Shown here: positions 35,315 through 44,206 of the stretch, piece by piece
Position numbering within the stretch: position 1 is the stretch's first letter
Layout: the number at the start of each line of letters is the position of its first letter
NCBI GenBank assembly: GCA_934278925.1
Contig: CAKQWJ010000001.1
Span: 62,001 to 126,000 of the forward strand
Direction of reading: 5' to 3'
Length of the DNA stretch: 64,000 nt
DNA from: an uncultured Clostridia bacterium
GTDB lineage: Bacteria > Bacillota > Clostridia > Peptostreptococcales > Anaerovoracaceae
Notes under the pieces: generated by a model
Databases searched by the model: none
Told to the model about the DNA's origin: nothing
The model's input: the letters and a program-made list of their open reading frames with translations, nothing else
Position numbers and translations under genes: made by a program

Positions 35315-35956
35315 CTACTGTTCCGAGCCTTCTTCCAGATATTTCCGGCGAAGGGTTCCCGGCTGTACGCGAACCAATTCACCGTACGGTTCCAGCAAAT
35401 CATCCAAATCGTATTCGTCAAATCCGATCAGCGCATACATTCCGTTGATGGAATGCCGGCGGACATCCTTCGTGGTCTTCACTTCCAGCATGCCCTGCCC
35501 TTTGAAATACAGACAATTGACTTCATCGTCCCGAATGATTTCCTTGAGATCCTTATCCTTGATGTAATAGGTAATCATCATCATTCCCTGCTGATAGATG
35601 TAGTACAGGCCTTTTGGCGCCGCCTCAATTCGAGCGGAATGAATGGCTCCGAATGGCTTCTCATATACCTTCTTGCCCAAGCGATTCACCAGAAGGGTCA
35701 CCAGACCGGTTACCCAGATGGATGCGTGCAGCGGCAGCATCTCCTTGGCACTGCTGCCTCCCTGAGTAAAGAGGTAGGCCTTGTAAATGCCAAAGCACCC
35801 GAGTCCGAATACCAGGAACGTCAAGAGGCGGTACAGCTTGTACTTCGGATGCGCCGCATACCATTCGTTCTTTCTCCGGTTCAGAAGATTTAAATCTCCC
35901 AGATACTTATCATTATTTCGATCTACGTATAATTCTTTCTTGTTCTGTTCGCTCAT
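35315..35956 (-). CDS. Two-helix membrane protein of unknown function
   Basis: I do not recognise this 213-residue protein. The first 40 residues are polar and charged. Two hydrophobic stretches follow (LYRLLTFLVFGLGCFGIYKAYL, here in pieces: LLTFLVFGLGCFGIYKAY near 43-60, and MLPLHASIWVTGLVTLLVNRL near 73-93). A soluble C-terminal domain of about 115 residues has a mixed alpha/beta pattern (GLYYIYQQGMMMITYYIKD, then EVNCLYFKGQGMLEV). The pattern could be a PH-like or YcxB-type domain exposed to the cytoplasm. It is ten bases after fumC and ends at a terminator, so it is co-transcribed with malic enzyme and fumarase. Any metabolic link is speculation. Confidence 0.75.
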   Translation of the reverse strand: MSEQNKKELYVDRNNDKYLGDLNLLNRRKNEWYAAHPKYKLYRLLTFLVFGLGCFGIYKAYLFTQGGSSAKEMLPLHASIWVTGLVTLLVNRLGKKVYEKPFGAIHSARIEAAPKGLYYIYQQGMMMITYYIKDKDLKEIIRDDEVNCLYFKGQGMLEVKTTKDVRRHSINGMYALIGFDEYDLDDLLEPYGELVRVQPGTLRRKYLEEGSEQ

Positions 35957-35966
35957 TGATTCCTCG

Positions 35967-37340
35967 TTATTCTTCCACTCCGGTCATCTGCAGGAGATTG
36001 ACCCACTGATCGTATTCCTCGCCGGTGTACATTCCCAGATCGATTCCCGCTTCCCGCAGGGTGCTATTCTCCCGGTGAGCCTTCTTCGCAATCTGCGCCG
36101 CCTTCTCATATCCGATATGCGTATTCAATGCAGTTGCCACCATCAGCGACTTCTCCGCATTTTCCGTCATCTTGTCTTCGTTCACCTCGATGCCCCGAAC
36201 GCAATTCTTTTCCAAAGAAGTGAGGGACTCCGCCAGCAGATTAACCGATTCCAGGAACGCCTCTGCCATTACCGGCATGTACACGTTCAATTCGAAATTT
36301 CCCTGAGATGCGGCCACGCCGACTACGGTATCATTTCCCATCACGCGAACGGCAACCATAGTAGCGGATTCCGTCTGAGTCGGGTTCACCTTCCCCGGCA
36401 TGATGGAACTGCCCGGCTCGTTGGATGGAATGGTAATCTCACCCATTCCGCATCTCGGTCCGCTGGCCAACCAGCGAATGTCGTTGGCCATCTTCATCAG
36501 ATCGGCCGCCAATCCCTTCAGTGCGCCGTGAGCCGCCACGTAAGCATCCTTCGAAGACAGGGCATGGAACTTGTTCGGTGCGGTGACGAAATCCTTTCCC
36601 GTCAAACGGTTCAGATTCACAACAGCCTGCTCCGCGAATCCCTTCGGCGCATTCAGGCCGGTGCCCACTGCAGTACCTCCCAGCGCAATCTCTTTCAAGG
36701 ATGGCAGGGTTCTCTTCACGTTCTCCAGACTGTGCTCCATCATGGATTTCCAGCCGCTGACCTCCTGACCGAATGTCAGCGGAACCGCATCCTGAAGATG
36801 GGTTCTTCCGGTCTTGATGGTCTTCATGTATTTCTTTTCCAGTTGATCCAGGGTCTGAATCATGCAGTTCACCGCTGGAATCAGCTTCTCCTCAATGGCG
36901 AACACCGATGCGATGCTCATGGCCGTCGGGAAGGTATCGTTGGAGCTCTGGGATTTGTTCACATCATCGTTGGGATGGAGCACCCGGCTTCCGGCCAAAT
37001 CCGCCGCACGGCCGGCAATGACCTCGTTCACGTTCATATTGGTCTGGGTACCGCTTCCGGTCTGATAGACCACCAGCGGAAAATGATCGTCCAGCTTGCC
37101 CCGGAGAATTTCATCGCACACGATAAAAATGTAGGACGCCTTCTCCGGCGGCAGCACCTTCAAGTCCATGTTGGCGCAAGCCGCTGCATTCTTCAGATAG
37201 GCAAATGCGTGGATGATTTCAACCGGCATCTTTCCGCCCACCTTGAAGTTCTGAAAACTCCGCTGTGTCTGTGCACCCCAGTACCGATCTGCCGGTACCT
37301 TCATTTCTCCCATCGTATCCTTTTCGATTCTGTATTCCAT
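35967..37340 (-). CDS. fumC: Class II fumarate hydratase
   Basis: The enzyme interconverts fumarate and L-malate. The 457-residue protein of the fumarase/aspartase superfamily has GSGTQTNMNVNEVIAGRA (about 97), HPNDDVNKSQSSNDTFP (about 126), TGRTHLQDAVPLTFGQE (about 185) and the mobile loop GSSIMPGKVNPTQTE (about 315). The SGTQ-NMN and PGKVNPTQ forms favour fumarase over aspartate ammonia-lyase (which has PAKVNPV). It follows malic enzyme by 37 bases, so the two would link malate, fumarate and pyruvate. Confidence 0.93.
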   Translation of the reverse strand: MEYRIEKDTMGEMKVPADRYWGAQTQRSFQNFKVGGKMPVEIIHAFAYLKNAAACANMDLKVLPPEKASYIFIVCDEILRGKLDDHFPLVVYQTGSGTQTNMNVNEVIAGRAADLAGSRVLHPNDDVNKSQSSNDTFPTAMSIASVFAIEEKLIPAVNCMIQTLDQLEKKYMKTIKTGRTHLQDAVPLTFGQEVSGWKSMMEHSLENVKRTLPSLKEIALGGTAVGTGLNAPKGFAEQAVVNLNRLTGKDFVTAPNKFHALSSKDAYVAAHGALKGLAADLMKMANDIRWLASGPRCGMGEITIPSNEPGSSIMPGKVNPTQTESATMVAVRVMGNDTVVGVAASQGNFELNVYMPVMAEAFLESVNLLAESLTSLEKNCVRGIEVNEDKMTENAEKSLMVATALNTHIGYEKAAQIAKKAHRENSTLREAGIDLGMYTGEEYDQWVNLLQMTGVEE

Positions 37341-37377
37341 CTTTCCTTGCCTTTCCTTCTGAGGATTCTGTCAACAA

Positions 37378-38559
37378 TTAACGGTGAACCGGACGGCACA
37401 CGCCGGAAGCAATGGCTTCCGCCGATACGGCATCCGCAATGGCATCTGCCACCCGCTCGTCAAACGCATCCGGAAGTACGTAGTCCGCATTCAGCTCTTC
37501 GTCGGTGATTACCGCTGCCAGTGCCTCCGCTGCCCGAATCTTCATTTCCTGGGTTACCTTGGTGGCGCCTACTCGCAGCAGTCCCTTAAAGAATCCCGGG
37601 AACACCAATACGTTGTTCACCTGGTTCGGGAAATCGGAACGACCGGTTCCCACCACCACAGCACCGGCTTCTTTTGCCACGTCCGGCATGATTTCCGGTA
37701 CCGGATTTGCCATGGCGAAGATAATCGGATCCCGGTCCATGGAACGAACCATTTCCGGTGTTACCATATTCGCCTGGGATACGCCCACGAATACGTCCGC
37801 ATTGTGAATGGCCTCTTTCAGCGTTCCGCTCTGGTGAATCGGATTGGTGCGATGAGCGATTTCTTCTTTTACCGCGTTATTTCTCGGATTTCCTTCCATC
37901 ACGATGCCCTTGCTGTCGCAGAGGATGACATTTCCCAGATGGAGGTCCAGAATCAGCTCCGTGATGGCGATGCCCGCCGCACCGGCGCCGTTCACCACGA
38001 TTTTCAGATCTCCACGCTTCTTTCCCACCACCTTCAGGGCGTTCAGAATCGCCGCACAGGTGATGATGGCGGTTCCGTGCTGATCGTCGTGGAAAATCGG
38101 AATGTCGCACTTCTCCACCAGCTTCCGCTCGATTTCAAAGCATCTCGGTGCACCGATGTCCTCCAGATTGATGCCGCCAAAGCTCTTGGAAATCCGATAG
38201 ATGGTCTCCACGATTTCGTCCACATCTTTGGTGTCCACGCACAGCGGGATGGCATTCACATTTCCGAAACGCTTAAACAGCGCACATTTTCCTTCCATTA
38301 CCGGCATTGCGGCACTGGGACCGATATCCCCCAGACCCAGAACGGCGGTGCCGTCGGTGATTACCGCTACCAGGTTGCCCTTTCCGGTGTATTCATAGGC
38401 CAGGTCTTCGTCTTTCCGGATTTCCAGGCAAGGCTCCGCAACCCCCGGTGTGTAGGCAATCGCCAGATCCTCATCGTTCTCAATCGGCGCTCTCAGCGCG
38501 ATATCCAGCTTTCCTTTCCACTCACTATGCTTCTGCAGTGCCACTGTTCTGTTGTCCAT
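37378..38559 (-). CDS. Malic enzyme (NAD(P)-dependent malate dehydrogenase, decarboxylating)
   Basis: It oxidatively decarboxylates malate to pyruvate. About 393 residues form the small prokaryotic malic enzyme. The substrate domain has [12 protein letters not shown] (catalytic Tyr) and [18 protein letters not shown] (about 75), and [11 protein letters not shown] (about 155) binds the metal. The Rossmann domain has [12 protein letters not shown] (about 188) and [10 protein letters not shown]. The frame opens at 38589, but the ATG at 38559 follows AGGAGG at eight bases and gives the usual start. Upstream is a long structured leader (38600-38852). It is the first gene of a unit with fumC and a membrane protein. 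Confidence 0.93.
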   Translation of the reverse strand: MDNRTVALQKHSEWKGKLDIALRAPIENDEDLAIAYTPGVAEPCLEIRKDEDLAYEYTGKGNLVAVITDGTAVLGLGDIGPSAAMPVMEGKCALFKRFGNVNAIPLCVDTKDVDEIVETIYRISKSFGGINLEDIGAPRCFEIERKLVEKCDIPIFHDDQHGTAIITCAAILNALKVVGKKRGDLKIVVNGAGAAGIAITELILDLHLGNVILCDSKGIVMEGNPRNNAVKEEIAHRTNPIHQSGTLKEAIHNADVFVGVSQANMVTPEMVRSMDRDPIIFAMANPVPEIMPDVAKEAGAVVVGTGRSDFPNQVNNVLVFPGFFKGLLRVGATKVTQEMKIRAAEALAAVITDEELNADYVLPDAFDERVADAIADAVSAEAIASGVCRPVHR

Positions 38560-38599
38560 ACTCTCTTGTCCTCCTGTCCCGGTTTCCAATCAATAATTC

Positions 38600-38852
38600 A
38601 AAAAAAACGAATAGACGCGACCGCGTCGCTTTCCGTTTACCATATATATAGAAAATCCATCTCCTCGGCACTTGACCTGGTCTTTGACCCCACACTTGCC
38701 TTGACCCGAGTTTCCCGGAGGACTTACTTCTAAACTACGCCATGATCACCGCCGCTTCCTGCTGACGGCTTACGTGGATCCCTTTGCCCGCAGCTGGCTT
38801 GGACTTTCAACCACAAACATACCGTGGAGATGAATTTCTATGCAACATTATG
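38600..38852 (-). ncRNA. Candidate structured RNA or long leader upstream of malic enzyme (family unknown)
   Basis: This 325-base gap (38560-38884) holds no gene, but a strong promoter reads into it. The RNA can close on itself: CATCTCC (minus strand, 38832-38826) pairs with GGAGATG (38664-38658), extended by CGG/CCG. Near the middle GATCCAC (38780-38774) pairs with GTGATC (38749-38744) around an inner GCCGT/GCGGC stem. A small hairpin CCGGG-AAA-CTCGG lies at about 38718-38706. After the closing stem come GCGAC-GCG-GTCGC (38629-38617) and a run of eight T (38607-38600), a possible terminator 41 bases before the malic enzyme ATG. The size of the closed part (about 175 nt) and its single long hairpin suggest a 6S-like RNA. 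A riboswitch-type leader is the alternative. I cannot assign a family. Confidence 0.5.
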
Positions 38853-38858
38853 TTTTGT

Positions 38859-38888
38859 AGTATACCATATTATGAAGGCTTATATCAA
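38859..38888 (-). promoter_or_regulatory. Promoter reading into the structured RNA
   Basis: TTGATA (38888-38883), 18 bases and TATACT (38864-38859) on the minus strand. The -35 box overlaps the stop codon of the small gene at 38885. The expected start is near 38852. Confidence 0.65.
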
Positions 38889-39172
38889 CACTCTCCGTGA
38901 TAGCGAGCAAATTTCAGCGGTCCAAAATGATATACCTCCCACGTTTCCAACATTCCCTGGGTTGCCTTCTCAACCGGCACGTTTTCGGTGATAACATATA
39001 AATCTTTGCCCGCACTTCCGTCGTCGGCCTTTTTGTACTTCATCGTGACTGCACTCTTCGGTGAATATGTGAATACCGCCAGACGCAGCATGATATCGGT
39101 GGAGCACATCGCAAGCAAAATCGCCAGTACGACAATCGCCGCCACAGCTCTTGTCTTTTTTCTTTTATTCAT
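38885..39172 (-). CDS. Small exported or membrane-anchored protein
   Basis: An unrecognised 95-residue protein. A basic start MNKRKKTRAV is followed by one hydrophobic stretch (AAIVVLAILLAMCSTDIML) and a polar C-terminal part of about 65 residues with many aromatics (LETWEVYHFGPLKFARYHGEC). The Cys in the hydrophobic stretch (LLAMCS) resembles a lipobox only weakly. The open frame extends to 39229, but GGAGGTG stands five bases before the ATG at 39172, which I chose. It lies 49 bases downstream of comF on the same strand. The function is unknown. Confidence 0.7.
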   Translation of the reverse strand: MNKRKKTRAVAAIVVLAILLAMCSTDIMLRLAVFTYSPKSAVTMKYKKADDGSAGKDLYVITENVPVEKATQGMLETWEVYHFGPLKFARYHGEC

Positions 39173-39221
39173 ACTTTCACCTCCGCTTAAAACTGCTATC
39201 TTCATCCTAGTTCGTTCTGGC

Positions 39222-39977
39222 CTATTCACTTTTCACCACATCTGCGCCTGCAGCAAAGGTCAGCACGTACACCTGCCGCGCCCCGCCGGCCAGCAGCACT
39301 TCCGCCGCTCCGTCCACCGTCGCGCCGGTGGTATAGATATCGTCAATGAGAAGCACATCTCGATTCTGAATGGCCTCTGCATTCCGCAGAGTCATTACGC
39401 CTGAGAGAATCTGACGCCGTTCCTCCGGTGTCATTCCTCGAAGCGGCGCCGTATTCCGGCTGCGCAGCAGCACATCCGGGCGAAAAGGCATATCCTCCAG
39501 CCGGGCGAAATGCTTTCCGATTACGCTCGCCTGGTTATAGCCCCGAATCCGCTCCTTCTCCGGATGCATGGGCACAGGCAAAATCAAATCGTACATCAGT
39601 CCGGTTTCCCGGCGAAGAGCCTCCATCCGGTCGTGCATCACCGTACCGACGGTGCGGCCGATATCCGTCCGCCCATGATATTTCAGCGCAAAAACAACGG
39701 ACCGGGGAAGTTGTCCGTACTCGCAGCAGGTGAACCCCATATCGAAGGTATGGGCATGTTCCCGGCAGCTGAAACAGGTATCTCCCGGATTGTTCTCCGA
39801 TAAGATTTTTCCGCATTTCCGGCAGGTCCTCCCCGTCGCCCAGCGAATCTCCCGCCGGCATTCGTTGCACAGGCGATAGGGCCGGGTGCCGTCGATGATC
39901 TTGCCGCAGCAGATGCAGTACAGGGCATCCGGATAGACCAAATCCAATACTTGTTCTTTGAGCATTCGAAAATTCAT
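39222..39977 (-). CDS. comF: ComF-family phosphoribosyltransferase-like protein
   Basis: About 251 residues. An N-terminal four-cysteine zinc finger (YCICCGKII, then LCNECRREI, CRKCGKIL, CFSCREHA) is followed by a PRTase-fold domain with PVPMHPEKERIRGYNQA (about 130) and the PRPP loop DVLLIDDIYTTGATV (about 208-222). ComF proteins are needed for DNA uptake in naturally competent bacteria, where they act in the cytoplasm with the ComFA helicase; comFA is not next to it here. The frame extends to 39998, but the ATG at 39977 has AAAGG at six bases. It lies downstream of recD2. Confidence 0.92.
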   Translation of the reverse strand: MNFRMLKEQVLDLVYPDALYCICCGKIIDGTRPYRLCNECRREIRWATGRTCRKCGKILSENNPGDTCFSCREHAHTFDMGFTCCEYGQLPRSVVFALKYHGRTDIGRTVGTVMHDRMEALRRETGLMYDLILPVPMHPEKERIRGYNQASVIGKHFARLEDMPFRPDVLLRSRNTAPLRGMTPEERRQILSGVMTLRNAEAIQNRDVLLIDDIYTTGATVDGAAEVLLAGGARQVYVLTFAAGADVVKSE

Positions 39978-40042
39978 AATCATCCTTTCCGAACGCATCT
40001 GGGTAAAAATAATTATTTTACGGCCGCCGTTTTCCGATGCCG

Positions 40043-42265
40043 CTAACCGATGGTATTTCCGAAATCAATCTGGCGAAGGCGATATTCCAGTCCGGTATAC
40101 CGCTCATCGATTCGGTTGTTGTCCACCATGGCGTGCATCCGATCCTCGGAACCCACCACCACGACCAGGTTTTTGCCTCGGGTCACGGCGGTATACAACA
40201 GGTTCCGGGTCATGAGCATTGGCGGGAACCAAGTCATGGGCATCACCACCGCCGGGAATTCGCTTCCCTGGCTCTTGTGCACCGTGATGGCGTAGGCCAG
40301 CTCCAACTCCATCAGGTCTTCGTTCTCATACACCACCACTCGGTCATCGTAGCGAACGGAAACCCGTCCGGATTCCGGATTGATGCCCTCAATTCGGCCC
40401 ATATCGCCGTTAAAGACACCCTTCCCCTTCTCGGTCTCGCCGTCTCGCTTCCACTCCATCATGTAGTTGTTCCGGAGCTGCATCACCTTATCCCCTTCCC
40501 GGAAAATCCGGCTTCCGGATTTCTTTTCCTTCTTCTCTTCGGAAGGCGGATTCAACACGCCCTGAAGAACCTCGTTCAGATGAATGGTTCCCAGTAAGCC
40601 TTTTTTGGTAGGGGTCAGCACCTGAATGTCGTAGCCGCTGTGAATAAAATCATAATAATTCTGCAAACGCCCCCGGAAGAGGTCCTCCACGGTATTCAGG
40701 ATATCCTCTTCCCGCGATCGTCTCATTACGAAGAAGTCCTTGTTGCTCTCGTTGGCATACGGATACTCGCCTCGCTGAATCATATGAGCATTCACCACAA
40801 TCAGGCTCTCTCCCGCCTGGCGGAAAATCTCGTGAAGCCGCACCGCAGGAATGTATTCGCTGCGCAGCATATCTCGGAGCACGTTGCCTGCTCCCACCGA
40901 AGGCAGCTGGTCCGCATCGCCCACGATAATCAGGCGCGTCCCCGGCTTGACAGCCTTCAGCAATCCCTCCATCAGCATCAAATCCACCATGGAGGCTTCG
41001 TCGATGATTACCGCCTTCTCTTCCAGAGGATTCTCCTCATTGCGGCCGAAATTCATCTCGTGCTCATCTTCCGAGTAGACGTATTCCAGCATTCGGTGAA
41101 TGGTCATGGCCTCCACGCCGGAGGTCTCCGTAATTCGCTTTGCCGCCCGGCCGGTAGGCGCAGCCAGCGCCACTTTGATGTCCAGCTGTTCCAGTATATA
41201 GACAATGGTATTGATAATCGTGGTTTTTCCCGTTCCCGGACCGCCGGTGATAATGCACACGTTCTCCGTCAGCGCCTGACGAACCGCCCCCCGCTGTTCT
41301 TCGGAAAGGTGAATTCCACCGGACCTGTTTTTTTCCGCGTCCTGAATCAGATTGCCCAAGTCTGCCGGCAGGGGGTCGATGTGGGCCTCTTTGATCTGCG
41401 CCAGATGCCACGCCACGCTCTGCTCCGCCAGATAATATCCATAAAGGTACACCACCGGCATCTCCTCAATCGTATCCGTCTGAAGTTTTCCCTGGAAAAT
41501 CATCTGGACCAGGCATTCCTCCACCTGTTCCGACCCCACGTCCAGGAGCTTCACCGTGGATTCCAGCAGCTGATCCTTGGGCATGTAAGTGCTGCCGCTC
41601 TGGGCAAAATTTTCCAGCACGTAGGCCACGCCACTCTCCAGCCGGAATTCGCTGTCTTCCTCAAACCCCAGCTTCATGGCAATTTCATCGGCCTTCCGAA
41701 AGCTGATGCCGTAAATATCCTCCACCAGGCAGTACGGATTGTCCTTCACCACTTCCAGGGATTCGCCGCCGTACAGCTTATAAATGCGAACCGCCTGGGC
41801 CATGGTAATCCCCAGCTCTCTCAGGGAAAAAGAAATTTTTGTAAATTCAATGGTCTCGCCGAAAGATTCCGCGATCACCTTCAGGGATTTCGGTCCAATC
41901 CCCCGAATTTCAAGCAGCTTCTCCGGACTCTGCTCCAGCACGTCCAAGGTGGATTTCCCGAAGCGGTCCACAATCAGATTGGCCATCTTCGGGCCGATGC
42001 CCTTCACGTTTCCCGCCGCCAAAAAGGCTCGGATCCCATCGGCATCGTCCGGAATCACCTCTTCGTAGGATTCCGCGTTGAACTGCTCGCCGTATTTTCG
42101 GTGCATCTTGAATTCCCCAACGATGCGGTACTTCACTCCGGGATTCGGATCGTGAAAACTTCCGGTCACCGTGAACTGTTCGTCTTCCGTCTCGAAGACG
42201 CCCACCGTGTATCCATTTTCCTTATTATGAAAAATTACCCGCTCCAGTTTCCCGATTTTTTCCAT
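40043..42265 (-). CDS. recD2: RecD2-type ATP-dependent 5'-3' DNA helicase
   Basis: The 740 residues form a superfamily 1B helicase that acts without RecBC. The N-terminal OB-like and helix-hairpin-helix region (GIGPKMANLIVDRFG and IRGIGPKSLKVIAESFG, about 90-135) is typical of RecD2. Helicase motifs are GGPGTGKTTI (motif I, about 341), VIIDEASMVDL (motif II, about 420), IVGDADQLPSVGAGNVL (motif III), and TVHKSQGSEFPAVVMPM with YTAVTRGKNL (motifs V-VI, about 660-710). It acts in DNA repair and replication-fork processing. It sits 37 bases after yhaM and 65 before comF. Confidence 0.95.
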   Translation of the reverse strand: MEKIGKLERVIFHNKENGYTVGVFETEDEQFTVTGSFHDPNPGVKYRIVGEFKMHRKYGEQFNAESYEEVIPDDADGIRAFLAAGNVKGIGPKMANLIVDRFGKSTLDVLEQSPEKLLEIRGIGPKSLKVIAESFGETIEFTKISFSLRELGITMAQAVRIYKLYGGESLEVVKDNPYCLVEDIYGISFRKADEIAMKLGFEEDSEFRLESGVAYVLENFAQSGSTYMPKDQLLESTVKLLDVGSEQVEECLVQMIFQGKLQTDTIEEMPVVYLYGYYLAEQSVAWHLAQIKEAHIDPLPADLGNLIQDAEKNRSGGIHLSEEQRGAVRQALTENVCIITGGPGTGKTTIINTIVYILEQLDIKVALAAPTGRAAKRITETSGVEAMTIHRMLEYVYSEDEHEMNFGRNEENPLEEKAVIIDEASMVDLMLMEGLLKAVKPGTRLIIVGDADQLPSVGAGNVLRDMLRSEYIPAVRLHEIFRQAGESLIVVNAHMIQRGEYPYANESNKDFFVMRRSREEDILNTVEDLFRGRLQNYYDFIHSGYDIQVLTPTKKGLLGTIHLNEVLQGVLNPPSEEKKEKKSGSRIFREGDKVMQLRNNYMMEWKRDGETEKGKGVFNGDMGRIEGINPESGRVSVRYDDRVVVYENEDLMELELAYAITVHKSQGSEFPAVVMPMTWFPPMLMTRNLLYTAVTRGKNLVVVVGSEDRMHAMVDNNRIDERYTGLEYRLRQIDFGNTIG

Positions 42266-42302
42266 GATTCTCCACTTCTGTTACTGTCATATCATATATA
42301 TA

Positions 42303-43262
42303 CTAAAATTTTCTACGGTACAGTTTCCGGTTATCCAATGTCCATATCCGTTCGCCGAATTCTCCCGGCTCTACCTTGGATAAACTCTCTTCCATATCGA
42401 ACATCTTCGCATCCACAATGTCCAAGTAGTGGAGCATTTCCGCTTCCGGAAAAAGAGGCTTTCTCGGGCTGCCGAATTCCGGCTCGTAGTGATGGCTGAG
42501 AATCATATGCTCCAGAAGAATGGTCTTCTCCGTTCCGATTCCCAGTTCCCGGCACCGATCGTGAATCAACGTCACGCCCTGCACCAAATGCCCCAGCATC
42601 TGACCCTCAAAGGAATATCCCGGCGATACCCCATGGGTATCCGACAGGATTTCATTTAACTTCTCGATATCGTGGAGCACTACCCCCGCCAAAAGCAGAT
42701 CCTTGGAAAGGTTGGTGTACACGGTACAAGCCTGCTCGCCCATCATCATCATCCGCTTCACGTGGTACAGCAGCCCGCCGTATTCCGCATGGTGGTTGCT
42801 CATAGCCGCCGGATAATACATCAGCTTCTCCCGGTTCTCTTCGTAGATCGTCAGGCAGAGCTGCTTCAGCTCCTCATCCTGAAATTCCCGAATCTTTCCT
42901 ACAATGTAGTTATACATGCTTTCCGAATCTTCCGGCGCCGACTTGTAGAAATCCGAAGGCACCAGACCGTCATCCTTATTGGCATGACGAATCCGGGTCA
43001 CGCGCAGCTGCTTCGTCCCCTTCCACTCCGTCACACCGGCTTTCACCTTGATGATATCGCCTACCTGGATTCGATTGATGCCATCCAGCTCTTCATCGGA
43101 AATATCCCATTTCTTCGCCGATATCTCTCCGGTGCAGTCCGCCAAAGTCATATCCAGATACTTTTTCCGATTGGACCCCACCCGAATGGCAATGGTCTTC
43201 ACCATGAAAAAATCCATAAATTCCATATCCGCCTTCAATTGAAGAACATAATTCTGCTTCAT
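42303..43262 (-). CDS. yhaM: 3'-5' exoribonuclease YhaM-like, OB fold plus HD domain
   Basis: The 319-residue protein has an N-terminal OB-fold nucleic-acid-binding domain (about 15-105; YLDMTLADCTGEISAKKWD) and a C-terminal HD metal phosphohydrolase domain. The HD residues are His in YHVKRM and HHAEYGGLLYH (about 165), His-Asp in AGVVLHDIEKL (about 200), and HMILSHHYEPEFGSP (about 265). This is the layout of YhaM/CbfI, Mn-dependent exonucleases of Firmicutes. GGAG precedes the ATG. It heads a series with recD2, comF and a small protein. Confidence 0.92.
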   Translation of the reverse strand: MKQNYVLQLKADMEFMDFFMVKTIAIRVGSNRKKYLDMTLADCTGEISAKKWDISDEELDGINRIQVGDIIKVKAGVTEWKGTKQLRVTRIRHANKDDGLVPSDFYKSAPEDSESMYNYIVGKIREFQDEELKQLCLTIYEENREKLMYYPAAMSNHHAEYGGLLYHVKRMMMMGEQACTVYTNLSKDLLLAGVVLHDIEKLNEILSDTHGVSPGYSFEGQMLGHLVQGVTLIHDRCRELGIGTEKTILLEHMILSHHYEPEFGSPRKPLFPEAEMLHYLDIVDAKMFDMEESLSKVEPGEFGERIWTLDNRKLYRRKF

Positions 43263-43397
43263 TCGCTTCTCCTTTACACTTCATCCATTCGTTCATTATA
43301 CATTATCCCGGAATCCCCTTCAAGAAACTATGGCATAGCGAGTTTTATTTTTACCCGGGATGTGCTATGATGAAGAGTATTGTAAGGAGGTAGCTTT

Positions 43398-44135
43398 ATG
43401 GAATTTGATGCAAAGAAAGCAACGCAAGCCACAATTCAGTGGATCCGAGACTGGTTCCGGAAGAACGGTCCCGACTGCAACGCAATTATCGGAATCAGCG
43501 GTGGAAAAGACAGTTCCATCACCGCCGCCCTGCTGGTGGAAGCACTGGGCAAAGATCGGGTCATCGGCGTGTTGATGCCGAACACCTCCCAGTCGGACAT
43601 TGACATGGCACAGCTTCTGGTGGCCCACCTGGGAATCCGCCATTACACCGTAAATATCGGCAGCTGCTACGACGCACTCATGGAGGAAATTCGAAATTCC
43701 ATCGGTGAAGTGAGCCGGGACAGTGAAATTAATCTCCCGCCGAGACTTCGGATGTCCACCCTTTACGCCATTGGCCAGTCCATGAACGGCCGGGTTGCCA
43801 ACACCTGCAACCTTTCCGAGGACTGGGTGGGATATTCCACCCGTTACGGAGACGCAGCCGGGGATTTCAGTCCGATTTCCTGCTTTACCACCGCCGAAAT
43901 TCGGGCCATGGGCCGCGAACTGGGCGTTCCGGAAGTGCTCATTGAGAAGGTTCCGTCCGACGGACTCAGCGGCAAGACCGACGAGGACAAGCTGGGATTC
44001 ACCTACGAGGTGCTGGACCGGTATATCCGCACCGGCGAGATTGACGATTCGAAGACCAAGGAGCGCATCGACACCCTGCATGAACGGAATCTCTTCAAGC
44101 TGAGATATATGGACAGCTTCGTGTACGAAGGTTAA
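43398..44135 (+). CDS. nadE: Ammonia-dependent NAD synthetase
   Basis: NadE amidates deamido-NAD to NAD using ammonia. The 245-residue protein is the short form without a glutaminase domain. The PP-loop SGGKDSSITAALLVEALG is at about 32-49, with VGYSTRYGDAAGDFSPI (about 150) and PSDGLSGKTDEDKLGFTYE (about 188), all family signatures. AAGGAGG is eight bases upstream of the ATG, and TATGAT near 43366 is a possible -10 box. It is a single gene facing dinB, with a shared terminator. Confidence 0.96.
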   Translation: MEFDAKKATQATIQWIRDWFRKNGPDCNAIIGISGGKDSSITAALLVEALGKDRVIGVLMPNTSQSDIDMAQLLVAHLGIRHYTVNIGSCYDALMEEIRNSIGEVSRDSEINLPPRLRMSTLYAIGQSMNGRVANTCNLSEDWVGYSTRYGDAAGDFSPISCFTTAEIRAMGRELGVPEVLIEKVPSDGLSGKTDEDKLGFTYEVLDRYIRTGEIDDSKTKERIDTLHERNLFKLRYMDSFVYEG

Positions 44136-44146
44136 TTCATTGCGGT

Positions 44147-44200
44147 AAAAATAAATCGGAGGCGGCACGGGTTGCGGTGCTTCCTCCGATTTTTATTTTT
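44147..44200. terminator. Bidirectional terminator (nadE / dinB)
   Basis: AAAAATAAATCGGAGG (44147-44162) pairs with CCTCCGATTTTTATTTTT (44183-44200) around a loop of about 20 bases. Confidence 0.87.
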
Positions 44201-44206
44201 TGGTCT

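Noticed and set aside
35967..37340. Aspartate ammonia-lyase in place of fumarase
   Set aside because: The active-site blocks SGTQ-NMN and PGKVNPTQ are those of fumarase; aspartases carry a different mobile loop.
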